Program-made: the position numbers and the translations under genes
Assembly: GCA_050313995.1 (NCBI GenBank)
Contig: JBNPMM010000002.1
Source: JAUMWX01 sp023394215
GTDB taxonomy: Bacteria > Bacillota > Clostridia > Tissierellales > Peptoniphilaceae
Reading direction: 5' to 3' (one strand)
DNA: 64,000 bases
Notes under the pieces: model-generated
What the model saw: only the letters and a program-made list of their open reading frames with translations
Told to the model about the DNA's origin: nothing
Database searches by the model: none
Part shown: piece by piece, positions 44,839 to 54,131 of the stretch
Layout of the letters: every line of letters begins with the position of its first letter
Numbering within the stretch: the first letter of the stretch is position 1

Positions 44839-46527
44839 CTAAGAATCAGCCCTCTTCTTTGCATCCTCAACAATTTCCTCCGGAAATCCCATAACCCCAA
44901 GCAATTTTATAGCATTCCTGCTTTTTGAAGGTCCCGCTTTTAACCTGTAATCAAAACTTACACCATTTTTATCATCTACAGTTTCACTAAAATGTATATT
45001 TGTAACTGAGTTTCCAAAAAGCCCGGTAAGTTCTATATCGTGACTCGCAACAAAAGCCAAAACCTTGTTCTTTATGAGATAGTCTATAAAACTCGCTGAC
45101 GCTGAAATTCTTTCAACTGTATTGGTTCCCTTCAAGATTTCATCAATAAAATAATAAGATGCATTACCAGCCTTAACATCCTCTATTATTCTTTTAAGAG
45201 ACTTTATTTCCGCTATAAAATAAGATTCTCCGGCTTCTATATCATCTCTTATAGCCATAGATGACAAGACTCCTCCCTTTCTCATAGATAAGCTCTTTCC
45301 GTGCACTAAGTTCACGGCTTGTGCCAAAATTGCATTTATAGCGATACTTTTAACATAAGTTGACTTTCCTGAAGCATTGGAGCCGGTAACTATATTTACA
45401 TTTGTAAAATCTACAGGGTTCACTACCGTTTTTTTAATAAGCGGATGGTAGATTTCCAAAGCTTCCATGCCCGGTTCGCACTTAAATTGAGGTCTGGAGA
45501 TATCCGTAAAAATTTTTTCATAATTCAAAACGGAGATTGCAGCCTCAATTTTACCTATCTCCATATAAAGCCTTATTATATCAGCCTTATATTGCTTTAC
45601 CCATAAATAAACCTTGCCGTAAGAAATAAGGGGCAAAAGCAAAATTCTCTTAAGCTGTTCATAGATTCCCTCTGTAAGTTCCACTATATCACGCTCAACA
45701 AACTGCCCCCAAAAACCTATACCTGAAAGCTTTTCAACACATATATCTATGCTTTTTGAATTTGCAAATCTAAACTTTCCTATCTTTCCCGCACAGTTTA
45801 TAAAAGTTGCCAAATACCCTATATTTACAAATTCTCCTTTTATCTTCCCGGCTATAAAACTATACAAAATCAAGTTAAATGCCGCCATAAAGAAACCTAT
45901 ACCTAAGGCATATCCGAAAATCCACCAGCCAAGGCTCTTTGCTACCGCTGCCAATACAAGGGAAAGAAAACAAATAATCGACATGGGCATAAAAACTATA
46001 GGACTTATACCCAGCTTATCCTTATCCATATTTTCAATATATAAGGGAAGAGAATAATTCTTGTTCTTACCTATCCTCGCAAGTCTATACTCAACTTTTT
46101 TCCTGAAATTTTCATCTCCGTCAAAGGCATCCTTAAGTTTTTGAAACTCTTCTATATCATAATTTTCCCCACCATAATTTCTGAGCATAGTGTAAAGGTA
46201 ATCCGCCCCCATTGAAGTATAATCCTTATTAAATAGCTTAAATACCTTAAACATATCCAAATCCTGCCAGCTTATACCGTCAACATGGTATTTGCCAGGG
46301 AAATATGAGGTTAAAACTTTCATAGATTCCAGAGCCTTTTTCTCATCAAAGCCTTCCCCAAACTTTTCTTCCGGCAATTTCGCCCAACTATTTGATATTT
46401 TTCTTTTTACGTAACCTATCCACCGGATTCTGAAAAATATGGTAAGTAAGACAGCTATTACTAAAACTATAAGTATTTCCACACTTATCCCCCTGAAATA
46501 TTTTTCATAAAAATTTCTTAAAAACAA
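44839..46527 (-). CDS. Membrane-associated MutS-like ATPase
   Basis: 562 residues. The C-terminal 240 residues are a MutS domain V ATPase: Walker A TGSNASGKSTYVK, Walker B SYYFIDEILKGTNTVER, and ASHDIEL. Upstream are a lever-like helical region and, unlike true MutS, hydrophobic segments at about residues 15-35 and 190-240, indicating membrane attachment. There is no mismatch-recognition domain. Such MutS-related membrane proteins are widespread in Firmicutes but uncharacterised. The start is a TTG directly after the DegV stop, with AAGGAG as ribosome binding site. Confidence 0.82.
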   Translation of the reverse strand: MFLRNFYEKYFRGISVEILIVLVIAVLLTIFFRIRWIGYVKRKISNSWAKLPEEKFGEGFDEKKALESMKVLTSYFPGKYHVDGISWQDLDMFKVFKLFNKDYTSMGADYLYTMLRNYGGENYDIEEFQKLKDAFDGDENFRKKVEYRLARIGKNKNYSLPLYIENMDKDKLGISPIVFMPMSIICFLSLVLAAVAKSLGWWIFGYALGIGFFMAAFNLILYSFIAGKIKGEFVNIGYLATFINCAGKIGKFRFANSKSIDICVEKLSGIGFWGQFVERDIVELTEGIYEQLKRILLLPLISYGKVYLWVKQYKADIIRLYMEIGKIEAAISVLNYEKIFTDISRPQFKCEPGMEALEIYHPLIKKTVVNPVDFTNVNIVTGSNASGKSTYVKSIAINAILAQAVNLVHGKSLSMRKGGVLSSMAIRDDIEAGESYFIAEIKSLKRIIEDVKAGNASYYFIDEILKGTNTVERISASASFIDYLIKNKVLAFVASHDIELTGLFGNSVTNIHFSETVDDKNGVSFDYRLKAGPSKSRNAIKLLGVMGFPEEIVEDAKKRADS

Positions 46528-47403
46528 CTACTCCTTAATCTTGCAAGAAAAACCGAGAGCAAGAGTCCCCGGTCCGGTATGACACATTACCGCAAGCTTA
46601 ACTGTATCATAAACAATCTCAAGATTAGGAAATTCTTTTGCTATTCTTTCCAACCATTCATTTGTAGTCTTTTCATCGGCACTCGAAGCCGCAACCATAT
46701 ACATATCTCCGGCTTCATACTCTTTTTTATAATTATTTTCTATATCATTTTTCAGCTCACTGATCATCAAGGCTTTAGCTTTTTCAAATCCCCTGGCCTT
46801 CTTATGCGCTTCTATAACACCGTCTTTAACCTTTAAAACAGGTTTAACATTAAGAAGTCCTCCTACAAAACCTGATGTTTTGCTAAGTCTTCCCCCCTTT
46901 ACCAAATAATCGAGAGTAGCGACTGCAAAATAAATCTCCATCCTCCCCCTATTTTTCTCAAGGATTTCTCTTACTTTTAAAACATCATAGCCCTTTTCAA
47001 TAAGTTCAACCGCATCCAAAACCGATCTGTGCATAGGAGAAGCCACCCTCCTGTTATCAACGACAAAGACCCTGTCCTTATACTTTTCCTCGTTTGATAA
47101 CATAACAGCAGACTGATAAGCTCCACTCAAGCCGGAACTTATAGGAATATGCAGTATAGTTTCACTTTCTTCAAGTGCCTTATCCCAAATTTCCATAACA
47201 TCTGCCGGCGACGGTTGAGCCGTGTAAAAATTTTCATTATTCTCCAACTTTTGCAAAAATCCGTCTCTATCGAGATTTATACCTTCATAATAGCAAACAT
47301 CATTAAAATAAAACGGCATAGGGACTACCCTTATACCAAATTTTTTACTCTCAATATCTGAAATTCCGGCATGACTGTCAGTCACTATGCCTATTTTTCT
47401 CAT
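46528..47403 (-). CDS. DegV-family fatty acid-binding protein
   Basis: 291-residue DegV domain protein that binds a long-chain fatty acid, comparable with FakB, which presents fatty acids to the kinase FakA. Features: TDSHAGIS with the Ser/Asp region, HIPISSGLSGAYQSA, GGRLSKTSGFVGGLLNVKPVL, and the C-terminal CHTGPGTLALGF. The ATG at 47403 follows AAAGAGG. The fakA partner is not in the window. Next to the MutS-like gene with no spacer. Confidence 0.9.
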   Translation of the reverse strand: MRKIGIVTDSHAGISDIESKKFGIRVVPMPFYFNDVCYYEGINLDRDGFLQKLENNENFYTAQPSPADVMEIWDKALEESETILHIPISSGLSGAYQSAVMLSNEEKYKDRVFVVDNRRVASPMHRSVLDAVELIEKGYDVLKVREILEKNRGRMEIYFAVATLDYLVKGGRLSKTSGFVGGLLNVKPVLKVKDGVIEAHKKARGFEKAKALMISELKNDIENNYKKEYEAGDMYMVAASSADEKTTNEWLERIAKEFPNLEIVYDTVKLAVMCHTGPGTLALGFSCKIKE

Positions 47404-47423
47404 AATAAAATCCTCTTTCATAT

Positions 47424-47963
47424 TTATTTCAAGTTACCCACAAATATATAACCCCTAAATCCTCTTGCACTATAGTAAGAATCAGCTCCATTGTGATAAA
47501 TAAAGGCTCTTTCGAACCTCCTGTCTCCAAATAAAGCCCCTCCAAGTTTTCTCACATCATCCGGCGTCTTAAGCCACGACGAAGTTTTTTCATCAAAGGA
47601 CTCTGTACTTTGCAAAAATAAATAGGTTTTTTCATCCAAAAGCTCAATACCTATTTCCTCGGCAAGATCAAGTGCACTGTTAATGGGTTTATTACTTTTT
47701 CTCTTTTCAAGAGCCTCTCTATCATAGCACAAGCTTCTTCTGGCATCCGGGCTTTCCTTAACCATATCAACATAAGCCAAAGACCTGTCTTCAAAAATAA
47801 ATAAATCAGGTTGCCCTCCACTCTCCTCCATTTTGAAAATAACTTCGAGCAACTCTACATTTAAAAGCCTCTCTGTAAAATCCCAAGTCAGCCCCTTATG
47901 CCTATGCATATTACTTTCAAATCTATCCTTCAATATTTCTAATAGTTCTCTTTTATCAATCAT
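47424..47963 (-). CDS. DUF4256 family protein
   Basis: About 179 residues, matching the DUF4256 family of unknown function: KGLTWDF near the start, ESGGQPDLF, RRSLCYDREALE, and the terminal ARGFRGYIFVG. No membrane segment or signal. The ATG at 47963 is preceded by GTGGAG. Located 20 bases ahead of degV. Confidence 0.85.
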   Translation of the reverse strand: MIDKRELLEILKDRFESNMHRHKGLTWDFTERLLNVELLEVIFKMEESGGQPDLFIFEDRSLAYVDMVKESPDARRSLCYDREALEKRKSNKPINSALDLAEEIGIELLDEKTYLFLQSTESFDEKTSSWLKTPDDVRKLGGALFGDRRFERAFIYHNGADSYYSARGFRGYIFVGNLK

Positions 47964-48061
47964 ATGATTCTCCACGATATTTCCTCTATGTTAATAATTA
48001 TTGTATCACTTATAAAAATATATTTCTATCAATTATATGTAATAAAATTACTAAATATTTA

Positions 48062-48101
48062 GAAAAAAAAAGTGCATCAGTCCAAACTGAACTGACACAC
48101 T
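48062..48101 (-). terminator. Rho-independent terminator of the transporter gene
   Basis: Minus strand AGTGTGTCAGT/ACTGATGCACT stem with one mismatch, followed by TTTTTTTTT; about 40 bases after the stop. Confidence 0.8.
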
Positions 48102-48141
48102 CTTTTTAACAAATATATAACCAAACCGGAGTTCTGATATC

Positions 48142-49602
48142 TTAATTAATTCCTACACCCAAAATTCCGAATGTAACTAACTTCAAAATAATAGGACAGA
48201 TTATTAAAGCTATAATTTTCAATCCCAAACCTGCCTTCATCATATCCTTCATTTCTATATTTCCTGAAGAATAAGCAATTGCATTTGGAGGTGTACCTGC
48301 CGGCAACATAAAAGCAAAGTTGGATGCTATCATACATACAAGCATAAGTTGTAGGGGATCCATGCCTATGGCTTTCCCTATTCCGGCTAAAATCGGTAGG
48401 AAGGATGCCACTACCACGGCGTTTGTTGTTACTTCTGTAAGAATAGCGGTAACTACTGCCACAATTATGATTGTTATAATTTCAGGCATACCTTGTAACA
48501 CTGTCAATCCGTTTGCTATCCATGTTGCCACGCCTGAATCCTTAATAGCATTTCCCATTACCATTGAACCTGCCAATAAAAGCATTGTTGTCCAAGGGGC
48601 ATCTGCAAAAGCTTCCTTTCCTTGAAGGATCATAATGCCGTTTTTAGCATCTACAGGTATTATAAGAGTTAACACGGCTATAGCTATAGCTATAGTTTCA
48701 TCCGTTACAAAAGGAAGATACTTTCCCCATAAAACACTTGTTACCCAAGCAATTACTGCGAAAGCAAATATACAAGCGGTTAATTTTTCACCCTTATTTG
48801 CTTTTCCAAGCTTGTGATATTCTTCGTTAACTACTGAAGAATTTACATTCCTCATCTTGTCAACCTTAAATACTTTTACCATGTAAATCCAAAGAATAGG
48901 CAACATAACTACTGCAAAAGGAACACCTATTTTTAACCATTCAACAAAGTTTATGCTATAACCTAAAGTTTCTTCTATGATGCCTATACCTGTAGGGTTT
49001 GTAGTTGTACCTATTGAGGTCGCCATACCTCCAAGAGTTGCGGCAAATGGAATTGTAAGCATAAGTGCCTTACCGAATCCCGGATCAACCTGATCTTCCA
49101 AAGACTTTATTATCGACATGGCAACCGGCAACATCATTACTGTTGCTGTTGTATTTGACATCCACATTGAGATAAAGCCAGTAGCAAGTGCAAATCCTAA
49201 AATTATCATCTTAACATTGCTTCCTACAGCCTTGGTTATCCAAAGCGCCAACCTCCTGTGTAGTCCCCATCTTTGCATAGCTGTAGCTAAAAATCCGGCC
49301 CCAAGCACTAAGAAAATTGTCTTGTAACCATACAAAGAAAACATTTGTATATCATTTTGGTTCTTTGCCCCTGTGATTCCTAAAATCGGAAACAATAAAA
49401 TCGGTAACAAAGCTGTAGCTGCAAGAGGTATAGCCTCTGTCATCCAAAATATAATCATAACCGCTGCAACTGATAAAATCTTCCAACCCAAATCTCCAAG
49501 AGATTCCGGAGCCGGAATAAACTGCATTATTATAAGAACCAATATCCCTATCACTATAGATATATTCTGTAATTTTGATCTTCCCTTAATCTTTTCAGTC
49601 AT
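48142..49602 (-). CDS. Sodium-coupled di/tricarboxylate transporter (DASS/SLC13 family)
   Basis: 486-residue carrier of the divalent anion:sodium symporter family. Hallmarks: MSNTTATVMMLPVA and SIGTTTNPTGIG (first binding hairpin), EVTTNAVVVASFLPIL (second), LPAGTPPNAIAYSSGN. It imports dicarboxylates such as succinate, malate or citramalate-like acids. It follows an HMG-CoA-lyase-like gene by 16 bases in one operon, suggesting that the imported dicarboxylate feeds the CoA-transferase/lyase pathway encoded beside it. Confidence 0.9.
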   Translation of the reverse strand: MTEKIKGRSKLQNISIVIGILVLIIMQFIPAPESLGDLGWKILSVAAVMIIFWMTEAIPLAATALLPILLFPILGITGAKNQNDIQMFSLYGYKTIFLVLGAGFLATAMQRWGLHRRLALWITKAVGSNVKMIILGFALATGFISMWMSNTTATVMMLPVAMSIIKSLEDQVDPGFGKALMLTIPFAATLGGMATSIGTTTNPTGIGIIEETLGYSINFVEWLKIGVPFAVVMLPILWIYMVKVFKVDKMRNVNSSVVNEEYHKLGKANKGEKLTACIFAFAVIAWVTSVLWGKYLPFVTDETIAIAIAVLTLIIPVDAKNGIMILQGKEAFADAPWTTMLLLAGSMVMGNAIKDSGVATWIANGLTVLQGMPEIITIIIVAVVTAILTEVTTNAVVVASFLPILAGIGKAIGMDPLQLMLVCMIASNFAFMLPAGTPPNAIAYSSGNIEMKDMMKAGLGLKIIALIICPIILKLVTFGILGVGIN

Positions 49603-49618
49603 TTTTTTATTCCTTTCA

Positions 49619-50542
49619 TTAGCTGTTTTTTAAAGGTGTTTCTTTTTCTATGGAAATATGATGACCGCTGTAGTTCCCCGGTATTTCTCCGGCCTGTTCC
49701 TTTGCAGCTCCAAGCATTTTATGAAAATCGACACCTGTCTCATATCCCATTTCCGAAAGGGTCCATACAAAGTCCTCTGAGGAAAGATTCCCGCTTGCTC
49801 CCGGAGCGAATGGACATCCTCCCAAACCTCCAAGTGCAGTTTCAACATTTGTTACACCCTCTTCTATTGCCGCCAAAGTATTTGACATGCCCAAACCCCT
49901 GGTATCATGTAAATGAACTGATAGTTCCAGATTAGGAAAAGCTTTTTTGATTTGTCTTATATATTTTCTTACCTGAGTCGGGTCTGCTATGCCTATGGTA
50001 TCTGCCAAGACACAAGATTTCATCCCCAAATCGGTATATGTAGATAAAAAGCTAATAAATTCTTCAACATTATCATACTTTCCCTCGAAAGGACAACCAA
50101 AAACCGTAGCGAAATTTACATAGACATCTAAATCCGGATAGGTATTGCGAATTTCCTTATATGCTTGCAGGGATTCTTCATGTGTCCTATTGATATTTGC
50201 TCTGTTATGACTCTTAGAAAAAGATACAACATAAGCAACCTTCTTAAGACCGAGCTCCCATGCATTTTTTGCCCCTCTTAAATTTGGAACCAAGGCAAAT
50301 AAATCCAAACCCCTATCTCCATACTTTTCCAAAACTCTTTTAGTAAGCTCTCCGGCATCCGCCAGTTGTGGTATGGCCTTAGGACTCACAAAAGAAGTAA
50401 ACTGAAGACTCCTGACTCCCGCATCTATAATCCTATCAATATATTTTAACTTCACATCAGTAGGTATAACTCCACAATTTACTGCAACACTTTGATATCC
50501 GTCTCTCGGTCCGACTTCGACCAAGTTAATTTTTCTTGCCAT
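49619..50542 (-). CDS. HMG-CoA lyase-family enzyme (paralog 2)
   Basis: 307-residue TIM-barrel lyase of the HMGL/DRE-TIM family. VEVGPRDGYQS carries the catalytic Arg-Asp pair, HLHDTRG supplies the metal-binding His pair, and GGLGGCPFAPGASGN carries the catalytic-loop Cys. Known members cleave 3-hydroxy-3-methylglutaryl-CoA to acetoacetate and acetyl-CoA; close relatives act on other hydroxyacyl-CoAs. It is similar throughout to the paralog at 51830. First gene of a unit with the dicarboxylate transporter and divergent from the LysR gene. Confidence 0.85.
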   Translation of the reverse strand: MARKINLVEVGPRDGYQSVAVNCGVIPTDVKLKYIDRIIDAGVRSLQFTSFVSPKAIPQLADAGELTKRVLEKYGDRGLDLFALVPNLRGAKNAWELGLKKVAYVVSFSKSHNRANINRTHEESLQAYKEIRNTYPDLDVYVNFATVFGCPFEGKYDNVEEFISFLSTYTDLGMKSCVLADTIGIADPTQVRKYIRQIKKAFPNLELSVHLHDTRGLGMSNTLAAIEEGVTNVETALGGLGGCPFAPGASGNLSSEDFVWTLSEMGYETGVDFHKMLGAAKEQAGEIPGNYSGHHISIEKETPLKNS

Positions 50543-50577
50543 ATTCCCTCCATGTACTACTAAAAAACAATAAAAAT

Positions 50578-50601
50578 AACATATAAAAAATATTATATGT
50601 T
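50578..50601. repeat. Palindrome in the divergent promoter region (HMGL2 side)
   Basis: AACATATAA and TTATATGTT separated by 6 bases; 36 bases before the lyase start. It contains a TATAAT on the minus strand, so it may combine a -10 box with an operator. Confidence 0.4.
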
Positions 50602-50712
50602 TAGATGTCTGCGTGTTTAATTGTGTAGATTAATGTTTGTGTGTTTATTATTTTATCCAATTATATTTTAAGATATACTTTTGATTTTTCCTAATATTTT
50701 ATGTATTATTGT

Positions 50713-50736
50713 ATATATAACTTTTAAGTTATATAT
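50713..50736. promoter_or_regulatory. Palindromic operator ATATATAACT-N4-AGTTATATAT (copy near LysR start)
   Basis: Perfect 10-base arms with a TTTA spacer. It ends 24 bases before the LysR ATG, just ahead of its ribosome binding site. Arms are identical to the site at 54132-54155. LysR proteins typically bind inverted repeats near their own promoter, so autoregulation is likely (inference). Confidence 0.6.
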
Positions 50737-50759
50737 AATTTCTTGGAGGAAACATTTTT

Positions 50760-51707
50760 ATGTTTGATGAAATTTCATATTCCTATATAAAAACAATTTT
50801 AGAAAAGGGCAGCATTACAGAAGCGGCAAACGCCCTGTTTATATCTCAGCCCTCCCTGTCGCAATTTATAAAAAGAACCGAAAAAGACTTAGATTGTGAG
50901 ATAATAATAAGAGAATCAAGACCCATAAAGCTTACCGATGCCGGACAAATATATTTTGAATCTCTTGCGGAAATAAAAAGAATTATGGATAAAACAAGGG
51001 AACATATAGCAAGTGTTCAGGAGCTTAAGGCAGGAAAGGTGACAATAGGTTCCCTAAATTATCACAGTGTGCATCTTTTAGCTCATATAATACCTGCGTT
51101 CAGAAAAATCTATCCGAATATAGAAATTAATATAATGGAAGGTTCAATCAAAGAACTTGAAATATGGGCATCCAAGGGTATAGTAGATTTAGCAATAACA
51201 GTACTTCCTCTACAGCTGTCAAACCTCAAATACACCAAACTTTTTGACGAAAAAATCTGTATAGCGGTAAGCCCGCAAAACATTTTAGCTAAAGAGTATG
51301 ATTTTGCATGCTTAAAGGAAAACAAATTCCCTCAAATAGATCTTTTTGAACTTATAAACGAAAACTTCATAGTACTTACCAAAGAAAAAAGACTTAGAAG
51401 AAGTTTTGAAGAGGCCAGTATGATTATGGAAAAAACTCCCCATATAAGCATGGAAACGAACGATATTACCAACGCCCTTATACTTGCTTCCGCAGATATG
51501 GGTATAACCTTATGCCCAAATTTGATGATCCATAACCTACTCCAATCATATCCTCTTGCAGTATATTATCCTAAGCAAAATATGACGGACAGAAATGTAA
51601 TTGCCACTTATAATTCGGCCTATCCGCTAAGCAAGGCCTCTTCTATTTTTTTAGATATGCTTATGGATTATGCCGATTTTCTTAAAACTACAACTCTTAA
51701 AGTCTGA
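50760..51707 (+). CDS. LysR-family transcriptional regulator
   Basis: 315-residue LysR-type regulator: N-terminal winged helix-turn-helix (about residues 1-60, GSITEAANALFISQPSLSQ) and a periplasmic-binding-protein-like effector domain from about residue 90. TTGGAGG precedes the ATG. Transcribed away from the lyase-transporter operon and located between the two lyase operons, so it probably senses a pathway intermediate and controls one or both. Confidence 0.9.
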   Translation: MFDEISYSYIKTILEKGSITEAANALFISQPSLSQFIKRTEKDLDCEIIIRESRPIKLTDAGQIYFESLAEIKRIMDKTREHIASVQELKAGKVTIGSLNYHSVHLLAHIIPAFRKIYPNIEINIMEGSIKELEIWASKGIVDLAITVLPLQLSNLKYTKLFDEKICIAVSPQNILAKEYDFACLKENKFPQIDLFELINENFIVLTKEKRLRRSFEEASMIMEKTPHISMETNDITNALILASADMGITLCPNLMIHNLLQSYPLAVYYPKQNMTDRNVIATYNSAYPLSKASSIFLDMLMDYADFLKTTTLKV

Positions 51708-51741
51708 AATCATATAACATTCAAAGTAAATCTTATATACT

Positions 51742-51779
51742 AAAAGGCTCGATCTTGGAAATTCCAAACCGAGCCTTTT
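51742..51779. terminator. Bidirectional terminator between LysR and lyase genes
   Basis: Perfect arms AAAAGGCTCG/CGAGCCTTTT with an inner TTGGAA/TTCCAA pairing; A and T runs serve both strands. Confidence 0.85.
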
Positions 51780-51829
51780 GACTTACAGTAATCTAAATAT
51801 TCAAATACACTATAAAGCTTATCTATATA

Positions 51830-52792
51830 TTAACCTATATTTCCCTCAGGTTTTCTACAAGGTGTCTCCTTTTCTATACTTATATGATGACCGCTGTAGT
51901 TTCCCTTAATTACTTCCTTTTCATACTTTGCGGCTGCCAAAATTTTTGAAAAGTCTACTCCGGTATCATAACCCATTTCATTCAAAGTCCATACAGTATC
52001 TTCTGTAGACAAGTTACCTGATGCTCCCGGAGCAAAAGGACATCCTCCCAAACCGCCAAGGGTTGATTGAACCTTGGTAACTCCAGCACTTATAGCGGCA
52101 AGAGTCGAAGCTAAGCCGTTTCCCCTTGTATCATGTATATGAACCATAAGGTCAAGATCAGGATAAGCCTTCTTCACTCTCTCGATTATCCCAACTACCT
52201 GAGCCGGGTCGGACAGTCCTACAGTATCGCATAAACAAACCGACTTCACCCCTAAATCAACGTAATCTTTCAAAAATCTCACAGGTTGATCCCAATCATT
52301 TACCTTTCCTTCAAACGGGCAACCGAAAGCTGTTGCCAAATCCAAGATTAAATCCAAATCAGGTAAATCTTCCCTTATTTCCTTGTAAGCAGCAAGGGAT
52401 TCTTCATGAGTTCTTCTGATATTTGCTTGATTATGAGATTTGCTCATAGATACAACATAACAAACCCTTCTAAGTCCCATTTCATAGGCAAGCTGGGCCC
52501 CTTTAAGATTTGGAATAAGGGCGAAAAAGTCAACTTGAGGATACTTTTCCAAAACATATTTTGTAACTTCTTTTGCATCCATAAGTTGAGGAATAGCCTT
52601 AGGACTCACAAAAGAGGTAAATTCTATATGCTTAAGTCCTGATTCTACAAGCATATCTATTATTTTCTTTTTTTCAGCCGTAGGAATTATTTTTTCTTCA
52701 ACAGATATAGTTTCATCATCGGCATTTCTCAAAGTTACATTTTGAAATCCGTCCCTTGGACCTACTTCATAAATGTCTATTTTATTTCCCAC
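51830..52792 (-). CDS. HMG-CoA lyase-family enzyme (paralog 1)
   Basis: 320-residue HMGL-family lyase. YEVGPRDGFQN, HIHDTRGNG and GGLGGCPFAPGASGN provide the active-site Arg/Asp, metal-binding His and Cys. Compared with the paralog at 49619 it has about 13 extra residues near position 25 and the same C-terminal GNYSGHHISIEKETP. It starts with GTG, overlapping the CoA-transferase stop (TAGTG) after AAGGAG, so lyase and transferase are coupled: the transferase would make the CoA thioester that the lyase cleaves. Confidence 0.86.
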   Translation of the reverse strand: MGNKIDIYEVGPRDGFQNVTLRNADDETISVEEKIIPTAEKKKIIDMLVESGLKHIEFTSFVSPKAIPQLMDAKEVTKYVLEKYPQVDFFALIPNLKGAQLAYEMGLRRVCYVVSMSKSHNQANIRRTHEESLAAYKEIREDLPDLDLILDLATAFGCPFEGKVNDWDQPVRFLKDYVDLGVKSVCLCDTVGLSDPAQVVGIIERVKKAYPDLDLMVHIHDTRGNGLASTLAAISAGVTKVQSTLGGLGGCPFAPGASGNLSTEDTVWTLNEMGYDTGVDFSKILAAAKYEKEVIKGNYSGHHISIEKETPCRKPEGNIG

Positions 52793-54003
52793 TAAAATAC
52801 TCCTTTTTCCTTCAGCTCTTCATATCTCTCTTTAGATAAACCAAGCAATCCCATATAAATATCTTCATTATATTCACCCAAAAGTGATGAAGGTTTAACA
52901 GGATCCGCTGTTGTATTTGTAAATTTAAGAGCATTGTTTGTCACCCTTACATCTCCGCCTACAGGTTGATGAAGAACAGGGAACATATTCCTATCTTCAG
53001 CAATTTGTCCATGCTCTGTAACTTCCTTTACATTATTAATCGGAGAACCCGGTATACCTGCCTTATCAAACATTTCATCAAGCTCTTCAACCGTATACTT
53101 TTTAGTCCAGTTATTTACAATCTCTTTTAATTCTTCATGAGCTGCAACTCTGCCTGCAACAGTGCTGAATCTTTCTTCCTTAATAAGGTCAGGCTGTCCC
53201 ATAAGATCGCATAAAAGTCCGAATAACTTTTGATTGCCCGCTCCGACTATAAACCACCTGCCAGCTTCCTTTGTTTCAAAAGAATCATAAGGATAAGTGG
53301 ACTCATACCTGTTTCCTATCCTATCAGGTATTCTTCCCTCATTTAGGTAAATCATATTAATATTTGCCATAGCTGATACAACCGAATCCGCCAAAGCAAC
53401 ATCGACCTTCTCCCCGACTCCATTCATCTTGGCATTATATAAAGCCGCCAAAACGCCTATAGCAAGATTTAGACCTCCAAGTACATCGCCCATAGGAGTG
53501 CCGGTTCTTGTAGGTGCTCCTCCCGGCCAACCTGTAGTGGACATAAGTCCTCCAACCGCCTGGCCGACTATATCATAACCAGCTCTCCTGCTAAGTCTTC
53601 CGGTATGTCCGAAACCTGAAACTGCCCCATAAACCAACTTAGGATTGATTTCTTTAAGTACATCATAGCCAAGTCCCAATTTTTCCATTGTCCCCGGACG
53701 ATAATTTTCAATAAGTATATCAGCTTTTTTTACAAGTTCTTTGAAAAGTTCTTTTCCTTCCTCAGCCTTAAGGTTAAGTGTAAGCCCCAACTTTCCACGA
53801 TTCAATCCGATATAATACGCACTGTCTTTTTGATCCCCTGTTGTTACAAAAGGTCCCATAGCACGACTGTCATCTCCAACCTTGGGAGTTTCTATTTTAT
53901 ACACAGTAGCCCCCATATCGGAAAGAAACATTCCGCAGTAAGGTCCTGCAAGTACACGTGTCAAGTCCAGTACTACCACACCTTCCAATAATCTTTTTTC
54001 CAT
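52792..54003 (-). CDS. Class III (CaiB/BaiF) CoA-transferase
   Basis: 403-residue family III CoA-transferase. Features are the N-terminal EGVVVLDLTRVLAGPYCGMF, the catalytic Asp in RAGYDIVGQAVGG (about residue 165), and GxxPxRTGTPMGDVLGG. It transfers CoA from a donor such as succinyl- or acetyl-CoA to a carboxylic acid. The ATG at 54003 follows AAGGGGG. It is the first gene of the sigma-54-type operon with the coupled lyase, likely activating a hydroxylated dicarboxylate (3-hydroxy-3-methylglutarate or a citramalate-like acid; inference). Confidence 0.9.
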   Translation of the reverse strand: MEKRLLEGVVVLDLTRVLAGPYCGMFLSDMGATVYKIETPKVGDDSRAMGPFVTTGDQKDSAYYIGLNRGKLGLTLNLKAEEGKELFKELVKKADILIENYRPGTMEKLGLGYDVLKEINPKLVYGAVSGFGHTGRLSRRAGYDIVGQAVGGLMSTTGWPGGAPTRTGTPMGDVLGGLNLAIGVLAALYNAKMNGVGEKVDVALADSVVSAMANINMIYLNEGRIPDRIGNRYESTYPYDSFETKEAGRWFIVGAGNQKLFGLLCDLMGQPDLIKEERFSTVAGRVAAHEELKEIVNNWTKKYTVEELDEMFDKAGIPGSPINNVKEVTEHGQIAEDRNMFPVLHQPVGGDVRVTNNALKFTNTTADPVKPSSLLGEYNEDIYMGLLGLSKERYEELKEKGVF

Positions 54004-54080
54004 AAGTTCCCCCTTTATATAGGAGAAAATAACAAACACAATAAAATAATTTTTAATCTACATAAACACACAAACTACAT

Positions 54081-54096
54081 TGCAAATTATATGCCA
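54081..54096 (-). promoter_or_regulatory. Sigma-54 (-24/-12) promoter of the CoA-transferase-lyase operon
   Basis: Minus strand TGGCATATAATTTGCA matches the TGGCAC-N5-TTGCA consensus with the invariant GG and GC exactly 12 bases apart; only the last base of the first box differs. The start would lie near 54070, about 67 bases before the gene. A sigma-54 activator gene is encoded directly upstream. Confidence 0.8.
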
Positions 54097-54131
54097 ACTT
54101 TTATAAATTACAAAAAGTTACTATTTGCAAG

